Notes: generated from the letters alone by a model not told the origin. A stretch of 19,174 bases of DNA from Mollicutes bacterium (GCA_003560455.1 PWIL01000026.1:1-19174); one strand, 5' to 3'; numbered from the stretch's first letter, positions 1-6,786 are shown. Numbers and translations are program-made.

Positions 1-1
1 C

Positions 2-739
2 TTACCTGATACAGTAGATATAACATATATCAATGATCCAGAAGAACCAGATTATCCAGAACATGCAACACCTTGTTTAATAGAAGAAAATGAATTTACT
101 CATATATTAGATAAAAGAGATAGTAAAACATATGCCGTAACAAAAATAGGAGAACAATGTTGGTTTGCCGAGAACTTGGCATATACAACAGCGACATGTT
201 TAGCTGAGGCGTGGGGCGATTATGATGTAACCACAAATCCATATCCAAGCGCATGTAATACTCACAGCCCTGCTTGGGGAACAGAAGTATTATATCAATG
301 GGGAGCAGCAATGGATGGCGATGGTGAAGGAGGGCAAGGATTATGCCCTGCAGGTTGGTATATACCAACTGATGGCGAATGGACAACGTTAACTGATTAT
401 TTAAGTGCTAATTCAGAATATTGGTGTGGCGAAGTTTCAACGCAGATTGGTAAAGCATTAGCAGCGACAACCAATTGGAATGCTCATGCTACTGCTTGCC
501 GCGTTGGTAATAATCCAACTACAAATAATGCAACAGGATTTACTGGCCTGCCCGCCGGTGTCCGTAGCCCTTCAGGTTTTCTTTCCGGTGTCGGTTCGCT
601 CGGTAACTGGTGGTCTTCGTCGCCTTCTGGTTCTAATGCTTGGAGGCGCGGCTTGGCCTCGGGTAATTCCGATGTTGTTTACCGCTTTACTATTTATCAG
701 GCTAACGGGGCCTCGGTTCGTTGCGTCCTGGGACTTTAA
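2..739 (+). CDS. FISUMP (Fib_succ_major paralogous domain) protein, 5' truncated; candidate DGR target
   Basis: The open frame runs in from the left edge with no stop, so the true start lies outside; an ATG at 176 is internal. 245 residues are visible. The part encoded at about 110-190 reads DKRDSKTYAVTKIGEQCWF then AENL, the usual opening of the FISUMP domain (TIGR02145). The end has the matching pattern: GLPAG, WWSS, NAW, then NGASVRCV close to the C terminus. FISUMP domains are C-type-lectin-like, are common on secreted or cell-surface proteins, and are known DGR targets in some lineages. Several cysteines (CWF, CLAE, CNTH, CPAGW, WCGE, CRVG, RCV) would suit disulfides outside the cell. 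From about 541 the base composition changes abruptly (see the variable-region entry). The domain call is firm; surface location and ligand role are inference because the N terminus is not seen. Confidence 0.85.
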   Translation, partial: LPDTVDITYINDPEEPDYPEHATPCLIEENEFTHILDKRDSKTYAVTKIGEQCWFAENLAYTTATCLAEAWGDYDVTTNPYPSACNTHSPAWGTEVLYQWGAAMDGDGEGGQGLCPAGWYIPTDGEWTTLTDYLSANSEYWCGEVSTQIGKALAATTNWNAHATACRVGNNPTTNNATGFTGLPAGVRSPSGFLSGVGSLGNWWSSSPSGSNAWRRGLASGNSDVVYRFTIYQANGASVRCVLGL

Positions 740-774
740 TCGCCGAGCTCGGGAGAGCGAAGGCTTTCACCTTA

Positions 775-791
775 GCTTTCCAGCGGAAAGC
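775..791 (+). repeat. 7-bp inverted repeat, 3-nt loop, just 3' of the FISUMP stop
   Basis: GCTTTCC (775-781) pairs perfectly with GGAAAGC (785-791) around the loop AGC. It sits inside the compositionally odd block and has no T-run after it, so it is not a classical terminator. Confidence 0.6.
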
Positions 792-797
792 GCACTT

Positions 798-817
798 TCA
801 TTCGCTTTAGCGAATGA
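798..817 (+). repeat. 8-bp inverted repeat, 4-nt loop, at the end of the odd block
   Basis: TCATTCGC (798-805) pairs perfectly with GCGAATGA (810-817) around TTTA (806-809). A short stem with a 4-nt loop a little downstream of the variable region is a known element of the Bordetella phage DGR. There, however, the loop is GRNA; here it is TTTA, or TAAA on the other strand, so only the geometry matches. Confidence 0.6.
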
Positions 818-875
818 CAAATGACTAGGGGAAAAAATAAAATTAAAAACAGAGTGATAAAAAGAGGAATAAATT

Positions 876-917
876 ACCCAAACAAGGAGGAAAGTCCTTG
901 TTTGGGTTTATTTTTTT
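876..917 (+). terminator. Strong rho-independent terminator after the FISUMP gene
   Basis: ACCCAAACAAGGA (876-888) and TCCTTGTTTGGGT (895-907) form a perfect 13-bp stem with a 6-nt loop, followed by TTATTTTTTT. It ends transcription about 140-180 bases after the stop codon, so the FISUMP mRNA keeps the whole odd-composition block and both small hairpins. Confidence 0.92.
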
Positions 918-1083
918 GATGAATTTTATTATAATTAAATTTATTTGATTTTTTAAGCATAAAAATTCATTTCAATGAAAAATATCTTTTTCTAAAGGTT
1001 AGTTAAAAGGTAAAATGCAACTTTAAGATATTAATAAAAAAAGTTGCATTTAACTCTGGAATTAACATATCTTTTTTTAAAAC
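918..1083. other. AT-rich intergenic stretch with inverted repeats
   Basis: With the FISUMP 3' tail, positions 740-1176 carry no gene. Beyond the hairpins, terminator, 12-bp inverted repeat and rpsF promoter listed separately, I see only a loose 9-bp repeat, ATGAATTTT (919-927) against AAAATTCAT (962-970), and a TATAAT-like string at 930-935 without a good -35. No tRNA or protein-coding frame is supported. Confidence 0.6.
1013..1051. repeat. 12-bp perfect inverted repeat upstream of the rpsF promoter
   Basis: AAATGCAACTTT (1013-1024) and AAAGTTGCATTT (1040-1051) flank a 15-nt AT-rich loop. No T-run follows on the plus strand, so it is a poor terminator. It lies about 30 bases upstream of the rpsF -35 box and could be a protein-binding site or an RNA hairpin; its role is unknown. 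Confidence 0.6.
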
Positions 1084-1112
1084 TTTACAACTATAAAATA
1101 GTTTGTTATAAT
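1084..1112 (+). promoter_or_regulatory. Sigma-A type promoter of rpsF-ssb-rpsR
   Basis: TTTACA (1084-1089), a 17-bp spacer and TATAAT (1107-1112), with TG at 1104-1105 giving an extended -10. Transcription should start near 1119, leaving a leader of about 57 nt before rpsF. Bacterial rpsF leaders often carry an S6:S18-binding hairpin. The leader has CTTG...CAAG pairing around 1137-1158, but I could not fit the conserved CCG-bulge motif securely. Confidence 0.8.
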
Positions 1113-1176
1113 CAAAGCCGAGTATTCATTACTCCCCTTGCAAGAAATTGCCAAGAGACCATAAGGAGGTGTAAAA

Positions 1177-1467
1177 ATGACAAAGTACGAAATTATGTTT
1201 ATTTTAAGACCAACTCTATCAGAAGAAGAACTAAAAACAGCCTTAGAAAAATACAAGAAAATAGTTACTGATAAAGGTGGTAATTTAATTGATGTCAAAG
1301 AAATTGGTCAACAAGAATTAGCATACGAAATTAAATCATTTAAAACAGGCTTTTATTATTTATTTGAAATAGAAGCCCAAGATGATCAAGTTATTAAAGA
1401 ATTTGACCGCGTTGCTTTAATTAGCGATGATATTATTCGTCATTTAATAACAAAAAAAGAAATATAA
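1177..1467 (+). CDS. rpsF: 30S ribosomal protein S6
   Basis: S6 binds S18 and 16S rRNA in the platform of the small subunit. The 96-residue product has the family's usual size and opening (MTKYEIMFILRPTLSEEEL). The later block QQELAYEIKSFKTGFYYLF corresponds to the conserved LAYPI.K...G.Y segment, and the protein ends at RHLITKKEI. The start has AAGGAGGTG 7 nt upstream. It is first in an rpsF-ssb-rpsR operon read from the promoter at 1084, the standard bacterial order, which couples the two partners S6 and S18. Confidence 0.97.
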   Translation: MTKYEIMFILRPTLSEEELKTALEKYKKIVTDKGGNLIDVKEIGQQELAYEIKSFKTGFYYLFEIEAQDDQVIKEFDRVALISDDIIRHLITKKEI

Positions 1468-1479
1468 AGGAGGTACACT

Positions 1480-1938
1480 ATGAATCGAGCTTCATTAGTG
1501 GGAAGATTAACCGCTAAACCAGAATTAAGACACACTAATTCCGATGTTCCTTTCACGAAATTTAGTCTAGCTGTAACCAGACCATTTAATCGTGAAGAAA
1601 CAGACTTTATTAATATTACCGCTTGGCGAAAACAAGCTGAAAACATCTGCCAATATTTAGATAAGGGCAGTTTGGTATCAGTTGATGGTCGCATTCAAAC
1701 CGGATCATTTACTGATAAAGAAGGGAATAAAAGATATTCATTTGATGTAATTGCTGATAGTGTGCAATTTTTAGAAAGCAAAGCAAAAGCAAAAGAACGA
1801 ATCCAAAATGAAAACAATAACGAAAGAGATCCTTATGATTTTCAAAAAGAAGAACAATATCCAGACTTAGAAAATCAAAATGACATTTATAGTAACATGG
1901 GAGACAATGTTGCGCTAGATGATGAGGATTTAGATTAA
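1480..1938 (+). CDS. ssb: Single-stranded DNA-binding protein
   Basis: The protein coats single-stranded DNA in replication, repair and recombination. The OB fold fills about residues 1-105: MNRASLVGRLTAKPELR, then TKFSLAV, DFINITAWRKQAEN and GSLVSVDGRIQTGS, all typical of bacterial SSB. It is 152 residues long, slightly short for the Firmicutes family (about 160-170). A low-complexity linker rich in Asn, Glu and Asp follows. The tail ends ALDDEDLD and lacks the Pro-Phe tip (usual DDDLPF or DDDIPF) that recruits partner proteins. The stop codon is clear and no nearby frame restores the tip. AAAGGAGGT precedes the start, 12 nt after rpsF. Confidence 0.96.
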   Translation: MNRASLVGRLTAKPELRHTNSDVPFTKFSLAVTRPFNREETDFINITAWRKQAENICQYLDKGSLVSVDGRIQTGSFTDKEGNKRYSFDVIADSVQFLESKAKAKERIQNENNNERDPYDFQKEEQYPDLENQNDIYSNMGDNVALDDEDLD

Positions 1939-1949
1939 AAGGAGGAAAA

Positions 1950-2171
1950 ATGGCATTTTATCGAAAAAAGAAAAAGATTTGTCAGATGTGTACTGGTAAA
2001 TCAGTTGACTATAAAGACGCAGAAATAGTAAAAAAATATATTAGCGCTGACAAAGGTAAGATCTTACCAAGAAGAGTTACTGGAGCATGTGCAAAACACC
2101 AACGACATATTGCTGGTGAAGTGAAAAAAGCCCGCTTCATGGCATTAATACCATACGTAAAAAAGCAATAA
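1950..2171 (+). CDS. rpsR: 30S ribosomal protein S18 (Cys-bearing form)
   Basis: S18 partners S6 on the small-subunit platform. The 73 residues include the conserved DYKD, KGKILPRRVTGACAKHQR and ARFMALIPYV blocks. C11 and C14 (CQMC), C47 and the following H form the zinc-binding pattern of 'C+' S18; B. subtilis and many other Bacilli keep a cysteine-poor form. AAAGGAGGAAAA precedes the start, 11 nt after ssb. The coding end is part of the terminator hairpin at 2159-2185. Confidence 0.97.
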   Translation: MAFYRKKKKICQMCTGKSVDYKDAEIVKKYISADKGKILPRRVTGACAKHQRHIAGEVKKARFMALIPYVKKQ

Positions 2172-2185
2172 AAAATGCTTTTTTT
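2159..2185 (+). terminator. Rho-independent terminator of rpsF-ssb-rpsR
   Basis: AAAAAAGCA (2159-2167) pairs with TGCTTTTTT (2176-2184) over an 8-nt A-rich loop, with seven T at 2179-2185. The stem is A/T-rich and includes the rpsR stop codon, so termination may be incomplete and some read-through into the ABC genes is possible. Confidence 0.6.
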
Positions 2186-2195
2186 AATGAAAAAA

Positions 2196-2216
2196 TGGTA
2201 TAATATAAAAGGAGGT
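2196..2216 (+). promoter_or_regulatory. Extended -10 promoter and RBS of the ABC operon
   Basis: TGGTATAAT (2196-2204) is a perfect extended -10 box; the -35 position (about 2176-2181, TGCTTT) lies in the terminator stem and matches poorly. The predicted start near 2211 falls on the Shine-Dalgarno GGAGGT (2211-2216), so the leader would be only about 11 nt. Confidence 0.6.
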
Positions 2217-2221
2217 AATCA

Positions 2222-3160
2222 ATGAAAAAAATAATTGAAGTAAAAAAATTAACCAAGGATTATGGTAAAGTAAGAGCCCTAAATAAATTTTCTTTTGAGG
2301 TCAAAGAAGGAGAAATATTTGGTTTGCTTGGACCAAATGGTTCAGGAAAAACAACCGCTATTAATTCTATTTTAGGATTATTAAAAATAACAAAAGGTGA
2401 AATAAAAATATTTGGCAAAAACATGAGTCCCGATGCATACGATATTAAAAAAGATATTGGTGTTGTGCTGCAAGAGGTAGCTGTTTTTGATGAATTAACT
2501 GTTTATGAAAATATTGATTATTTTTGTGGCTTATACATTACGGATAATGCCAAAAGAAAAGAATTAATTGCTGAAGCCCTAGAAATAGTCGGTTTAGAAA
2601 AATATCAAAAATTTTATCCTCCAAAACTAAGCGGCGGTTTAAAAAGACGCTTAAATATTGCTTGCGGTATTGCTCATAAACCAAAATTACTTTTCCTCGA
2701 CGAGCCCACTGTTGCTGTTGATCCGCAAAGTCGAAATAATATTTTAGAATCAATTAAAGAATTAAACAAAAATGGAACGACCATTGTTTATACAACGCAT
2801 TATATGGAAGAAGTTGAATTTTTGTGTAATCGGGTATTAATTATTGATAATGGTAAAAGTGTAGCTGAGGGCACTATTGAACAATTAAAAAATATGATTG
2901 ATATTGGTGAAAAAGTAGATGTTGAATTTATTAATATAGATGAAAAACAAATTAAAAAAATAAAAGAACTAAAAAATGTCAAAGAAGTTATTGTGAATGA
3001 TAACTTAGTAACTATTTATTTTGCTAAAAAAAATCAAAACATGGTTAATCTACTAGAATTAATTAAACAAGAAAAACTAGAAACAATTACCGTTAATTTA
3101 CAAACTCCAACCCTAAATGATGTGTTTTTGGAAATAACTGGAAGAGAGTTGAGAGATTAA
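2222..3160 (+). CDS. ABC-2 type transporter, ATP-binding subunit
   Basis: This is the cytoplasmic ATPase of an ABC-2 exporter (DrrA/NatA/CcmA-like), which hydrolyses ATP to drive the two permeases encoded next. Its 312 residues show Walker A GPNGSGKT (37-44), Q-loop Q84, signature LSGGL (136-140), Walker B LLFLDE (156-161), D-loop near VDPQ (166-169) and switch His193. About 85 residues after the nucleotide-binding domain form the accessory C-terminal region usual in this group (DUF4162-like). GGAGGT precedes the start. The permease follows after 1 nt, so the operon is tight. The substrate cannot be told from sequence; relatives export drugs, lipids or peptides. Confidence 0.93.
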   Translation: MKKIIEVKKLTKDYGKVRALNKFSFEVKEGEIFGLLGPNGSGKTTAINSILGLLKITKGEIKIFGKNMSPDAYDIKKDIGVVLQEVAVFDELTVYENIDYFCGLYITDNAKRKELIAEALEIVGLEKYQKFYPPKLSGGLKRRLNIACGIAHKPKLLFLDEPTVAVDPQSRNNILESIKELNKNGTTIVYTTHYMEEVEFLCNRVLIIDNGKSVAEGTIEQLKNMIDIGEKVDVEFINIDEKQIKKIKELKNVKEVIVNDNLVTIYFAKKNQNMVNLLELIKQEKLETITVNLQTPTLNDVFLEITGRELRD

Positions 3161-3161
3161 A

Positions 3162-4280
3162 ATGTTTTGGCATGTATTTAAACATCGCTTTAAACGAATG
3201 ATTCGCGAAAAAACAATAATTTTTTGGGCGCTTATTTTTCCATGCATTTTAGCAACTTTATTTAATTTAGCCTTTGGTAATTTTTCTGAAATGTATACAT
3301 TTCAAACAGTTCGAATTGGGATTGTTGAAAAAGAAGAATCGCCAGTTATTGAATTTTTAGAACAATTAAAAATCGAAGATGAACAAATATTTGAAATTAC
3401 TTATTTATCACAAACTGATGCTGAAAAAAAATTAGATGATGGGATGATTAGCTCGTTTATTATCTTTGATGAAGATATTGAATTAGTCGTTAATCGGAGT
3501 GGTTACAATCAAACAATTATCAAACATATTTTAGACAATTATTTACAAGCTTCATCAGTTATCGATAACCTTTTTGAAACTGACCCGGCAAAAGCACAAG
3601 TCTTAATGACTGAAAATCTTGATTTTTCTAAAAACTATGTCCAAGGCGATGAACAAGGCGATAATAATATGATTTTAGTTAGTTTTTATAGTTTAATTGC
3701 TTTAGGCGCAATTTATGGGGGCTATTTCGGGATGAAATCAATTAATGAAAGTGAAGGAAATTTAAGTGGTTATGGCATTAAAAATGTGCTGGCGCCATTT
3801 CATAAAATAAAAATTTTAATTCCTTCATTCGCAGTTGATGTGGTTATTCAATCAACCGCCATGATTTTACTTGTTTCCTATATGCGATTACTAGGAATAG
3901 ATTTTGGTGATCAATTATTTTATGTTTATTTAATTGCCATTTTTGGTGGTATTATTGGTATTATTATTGGTGCGGTAGTTGGTATTACTAATCAACTAGA
4001 TGAACGAAAAAAAGACAGCATTATTTCAGCGGTTGGTTTCTTTATGGCTTTTTTATCAGGAATGGTTATTGTTAACATTAAACACTGGGTTCAAAATACC
4101 GCTCCTTGGTTAGCACAAATCAATCCTGGCAATTTAATTACTGATGGTATTTATGCGCTTTATTATTACGATACCATGGATCGTTATTGGGAAAACATGA
4201 TGATGTTAGTTATAATTTCGTTAATTTTATTAGTGATTATTAGCATCTTTATTAGAAGGAGGCAATATGACAGTATTTAA
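3162..4280 (+). CDS. ABC-2 type transporter, permease subunit 1
   Basis: Integral membrane half of the exporter, 372 residues. One membrane segment lies near the N terminus (about 19-38, with FWALIFPCILATLF). A soluble domain follows at about 40-165, then five hydrophobic segments at about 170-190, 215-241, 251-275, 285-304 and 345-364. This one-plus-five layout with a large external domain is that of the ABC2_membrane_3 group. The Shine-Dalgarno is weak (GGAAGAGAG), so translation is probably coupled to the ATPase gene 1 nt upstream. It overlaps the next permease by 14 nt. Confidence 0.9.
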   Translation: MFWHVFKHRFKRMIREKTIIFWALIFPCILATLFNLAFGNFSEMYTFQTVRIGIVEKEESPVIEFLEQLKIEDEQIFEITYLSQTDAEKKLDDGMISSFIIFDEDIELVVNRSGYNQTIIKHILDNYLQASSVIDNLFETDPAKAQVLMTENLDFSKNYVQGDEQGDNNMILVSFYSLIALGAIYGGYFGMKSINESEGNLSGYGIKNVLAPFHKIKILIPSFAVDVVIQSTAMILLVSYMRLLGIDFGDQLFYVYLIAIFGGIIGIIIGAVVGITNQLDERKKDSIISAVGFFMAFLSGMVIVNIKHWVQNTAPWLAQINPGNLITDGIYALYYYDTMDRYWENMMMLVIISLILLVIISIFIRRRQYDSI

Positions 4281-5415
4281 AAATTATTTTAAAATTTTAC
4301 GTAGTGCCTATTTAACAATTGCTATCTTTTTAGGGATAACTGTTTTTTTCACTGTTATCATGATGGCGCAACCAACCATGGAAGAAGATTTTACCATTTC
4401 CAAACCAATGATTACTGTCATTAATCATGATGATAGTGTTTTTGCACAAGGTCTAGTGGATTATTTAGCAAAAACAACCCGCTTTAAAGATTTAACCGAA
4501 GATGAAATAAAAGATGAATTGTTTTTTGCAGAAATAGCAGCTGCTGTTATTATTGATCAAGATCTGACTGAACAAATGCAAGAAAATCAAGAACCAAAAG
4601 TTACCGTTATCAAAGCGCCAAGTCGAATTACTTCAATGCAAGTCGAATTATTGATTAACCAATATTTAAATTTAGCAAAACCATATTTTCAATTAGGTTT
4701 ATCCGAACAAGAAATAGTTGAATTTTTAGAAAAAGATTTAGAAAAAGAAGTATCACTCACTTATCAAACCGAAGAAGTAGAACAAGCGACCGAATTGCAA
4801 AACACCGCGTTTTTCTTTAACTTTATTTCTTTTGGTTTATTAGCAGCTATTATTGGTAGTGTCGCCTTTATTATGAAAAATTATAATGAGAAAACAATCA
4901 AAATGCGTTCAATGTGTGCGCCAATTAGTAATCAGCAATATCAATTGCAAATTATAATGGGCAATGTGTGTTTAGCGTTCTTTCTTTGGTTAATCTTCAT
5001 GGGCTTAGGTTGGTTTTTTTATCCAAATGCAATGTTTACTAATAGTGGTTTATTAATGATTGCAAATGCTTTTGTTTTTTCACAAGTTGCCCTAGCAATA
5101 GCTTATGCAATTGGTGTTTTTGTAAGAAGTAGCGAAGTGCAAAATGGAATGGCAACTGTTATTCCCCTAGCTTTAGCTTTTCTAGGCGGCGCCTTTATGC
5201 CGCAATCAATTCTTGGTGAAAGTGTTTTAAAATTATCAAGAATAACGCCAACCTATTGGTATGTTCGGGCGAATGATCGGTTAAGTGAACAAGGTTTAAG
5301 TGAATTGGCTTTATCAGGATTTTGGCAAGCGATTTTGATTTTATTGGCATTTACTTTAATTATTTATGGAATTACTTTTTTCTTGAAACAAAAATATGGT
5401 AAGTACATTAATTAA
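4267..5415 (+). CDS. ABC-2 type transporter, permease subunit 2
   Basis: Second membrane half, 382 residues, with the same layout as its neighbour. There is one N-terminal segment (about 14-33), a soluble domain (about 36-178), and further segments at about 180-203, 226-251, 262-286, 295-312 and 352-373. The two permeases are diverged paralogs by architecture, which suggests a heterodimeric channel served by one ATPase type. The start lies inside the end of the preceding gene with AGAAGGAGG just upstream, so the two are translationally coupled. Substrate is unknown. Confidence 0.9.
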   Translation: MTVFKNYFKILRSAYLTIAIFLGITVFFTVIMMAQPTMEEDFTISKPMITVINHDDSVFAQGLVDYLAKTTRFKDLTEDEIKDELFFAEIAAAVIIDQDLTEQMQENQEPKVTVIKAPSRITSMQVELLINQYLNLAKPYFQLGLSEQEIVEFLEKDLEKEVSLTYQTEEVEQATELQNTAFFFNFISFGLLAAIIGSVAFIMKNYNEKTIKMRSMCAPISNQQYQLQIIMGNVCLAFFLWLIFMGLGWFFYPNAMFTNSGLLMIANAFVFSQVALAIAYAIGVFVRSSEVQNGMATVIPLALAFLGGAFMPQSILGESVLKLSRITPTYWYVRANDRLSEQGLSELALSGFWQAILILLAFTLIIYGITFFLKQKYGKYIN

Positions 5416-5417
5416 AA

Positions 5418-5996
5418 ATGCAAAAAGATCTTGTAATAATTGATTGCCAAAAACAAACTAAAAGCGAAATTATAAAAAGTATTCCTAAAATATTAAAAAA
5501 AAATCAAAAATTAAAATTAATTAACTGTCAAGACCCAGAACTAAAAAAAATTGCCAAAGCCGTTAATTATCAAGATTTAAAAAAAAGATATCAGTATATC
5601 TATGATGAAGTGTGTCAATTTTTAGATGAACAATTTGATAAACATAATTATTGTCAATTTAAAAATGATTTATGCATCTCCGCCCAAAAAAAACACTCCC
5701 ATTATCGGGAGTATGGTTGTTGTTATATCCGACCAGTAAAAAAATGGTATCATTTTTCTAAAAGAGAATTAAAAGAGGGCAAGTGTGAATATCTAGATGG
5801 GCATCAATGTCAAACAAAATCAATTGCCTGTAAATTATTCACTTGTTATTATCTTCAAGAACAAAACATTCGCTTTTCTCCAGATGATATAATTTTATTA
5901 AAATATTTTTTTAATAAAAAACAAAAAAAGATAATCGAAACCAGTTTTTATACAAGTAAAGAAGATATGATTGAAAAACTATTGAAGAATAAATAA
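5418..5996 (+). CDS. Cysteine-rich protein of unknown function
   Basis: I do not recognise a named family with confidence. The 192 residues contain 11 cysteines, nine of them from C66 on: C66, C79, C86, the pair C101-C102, C123, C131, C138 and C143. The spacing (C-x6-C-x14-CC-x20-C-x7-C-x6-C-x4-C) suggests a metal or Fe-S site, loosely like YkgJ-type cysteine clusters. No signal peptide or membrane segment is visible, so it is probably cytoplasmic. It begins 2 nt after the second permease with no recognisable Shine-Dalgarno, so translation probably depends on coupling and it belongs to the ABC operon. Its 3' end forms part of a hairpin with T6. A maturation or accessory role for the transporter is only a guess. 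Confidence 0.75.
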   Translation: MQKDLVIIDCQKQTKSEIIKSIPKILKKNQKLKLINCQDPELKKIAKAVNYQDLKKRYQYIYDEVCQFLDEQFDKHNYCQFKNDLCISAQKKHSHYREYGCCYIRPVKKWYHFSKRELKEGKCEYLDGHQCQTKSIACKLFTCYYLQEQNIRFSPDDIILLKYFFNKKQKKIIETSFYTSKEDMIEKLLKNK

Positions 5997-6014
5997 CTTT
6001 AGTTTTTCTTTTTT
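5973..6014 (+). terminator. Terminator in the convergent gene junction
   Basis: GAAAAACTA (5973-5981) pairs with TAGTTTTTC (6000-6008) over an 18-nt loop, followed by TTTTTT (6009-6014). It would end plus-strand transcripts of the ABC operon inside the 3' end of the opposing gene, whose stop is only 2 nt away. The stem is AT-rich, so strength is uncertain. No matching T-run is present for minus-strand termination. Confidence 0.5.
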
Positions 6015-6775
6015 AATGTTTTAGTTTTTTCTTTATTTTCAAGTTCAAAATTTTGATTTCGATTGCGTTTATCTTTAATCATCCCTTGTAAACCAAAATC
6101 AGGGTGACTATCATCATCAAAAAGATTTGTTTTTAAAATTTCATATTCTAAAAAATCAGGTCCTTTTGGATGAAACTCCAACAATCGCATACAAATACTT
6201 TGACCAAAGTTTTTTTCATTTTTTTGGACTGAAAATATTTTAGTAGCTTCTGAAAAATCTAAATCTTCAACTTTATCTAAAGCGGCCATTAATTCTAAAA
6301 CACGTTCTATTTCCACCGCTCGCCCATCATGAACATTTTCAAAAGCCTCGCTAGTTGCATCAACGACAAACCAATCCCAACGCGCCTCTAATTGTGGATA
6401 AATATGTCGTTCTCCGCGAACAAGCCATTCTAATCTTTTTTCCGTCATTGCTTTGTCTTTTGTTTTTTTTGTCAATTCATTTTTGATTCTTAAATTATTA
6501 GTCATTTTATTAAAATATTGTTTTTCGTTATAACCAGTTAATTTTAAAAAGACATCATCAATCATTTCTCGATTAGATTTTATTTGTTGCATTTTTGGAT
6601 AACCTTGATTGTTAACAGTTTTTTCAAAATAATCATTAATTGAAAAAGTAACCCCTGCACAATTAAAATATAAGTTATCAACCCCCATTTTAGCAAAAGT
6701 TTTTAATCTTTGAACAATTTCATCAACGTAGTTTTCATATTCAATATCAACATTAATTATCGGTTTTTCATTCAT
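5999..6775 (-). CDS. Hypothetical protein, 258 aa
   Basis: I do not recognise the family. No signal peptide, membrane segment or nucleotide-binding motif is visible. It looks soluble and alpha/beta: a short beta-like start (PIINVDIEYENYVDEIV), a Lys-rich middle (about 95-115), a region with three Trp (EWLVRGE, RWDWF at about 116-136), then an acidic helical stretch (about 153-178) and a Lys/Asn-rich end. AAAGGAG stands 9 nt before the ATG, but that site lies in a 20-bp palindrome (6787-6806). It is convergent with the cysteine-rich gene and divergent from the 210-aa gene. Base composition matches its neighbours, so recent transfer is not indicated. Confidence 0.72.
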   Translation of the reverse strand: MNEKPIINVDIEYENYVDEIVQRLKTFAKMGVDNLYFNCAGVTFSINDYFEKTVNNQGYPKMQQIKSNREMIDDVFLKLTGYNEKQYFNKMTNNLRIKNELTKKTKDKAMTEKRLEWLVRGERHIYPQLEARWDWFVVDATSEAFENVHDGRAVEIERVLELMAALDKVEDLDFSEATKIFSVQKNEKNFGQSICMRLLEFHPKGPDFLEYEILKTNLFDDDSHPDFGLQGMIKDKRNRNQNFELENKEKTKTLKKKN

Positions 6776-6786
6776 TTTAAATTTCT

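Larger units (their letters stand above)
541..820 (+). other. Candidate DGR variable region with downstream structured segment
   Basis: By hand count 541-660 has 8 A in 120 bases and 541-720 has 18 in 180, against 18-19 per 60 in the two preceding lines. GC over 541-820 is about 55% in an otherwise AT-rich window. Of the 66 codons from 539 to 736, about 50 end in C or T, 14 in G and only 2 in A, while neighbouring genes prefer A-ending codons. DGRs change template adenines, often in AAY codons that become NNY; loss of A and a run of NNY codons fit that history. The stretch 706-732 has no A at all and lies where an IMH-type element would be expected. The unusual composition continues past the stop codon (739) to about 820. 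No reverse transcriptase or second copy (template) is visible here. The alternative is acquisition of a GC-richer segment by ordinary recombination. Confidence 0.55.

Noticed and set aside
541..820. The GC-rich block as a simple case of horizontal transfer
   Set aside because: Kept as an alternative but not favoured: the boundary is inside one domain, and the bias is specifically against A with NNY codons rather than a general GC shift.
480..824. A 114-codon frame overlapping the FISUMP gene in another frame
   Set aside because: It shares no family features, and the conserved FISUMP motifs are in the 2-739 frame. It is open only because the A-poor block has few stop codons.
907..935. Promoter for a small RNA at TTTATT-N17-TATAAT
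   Set aside because: The -35 lies within the terminator stem and T-run and matches only half of the consensus; no product or terminator follows.
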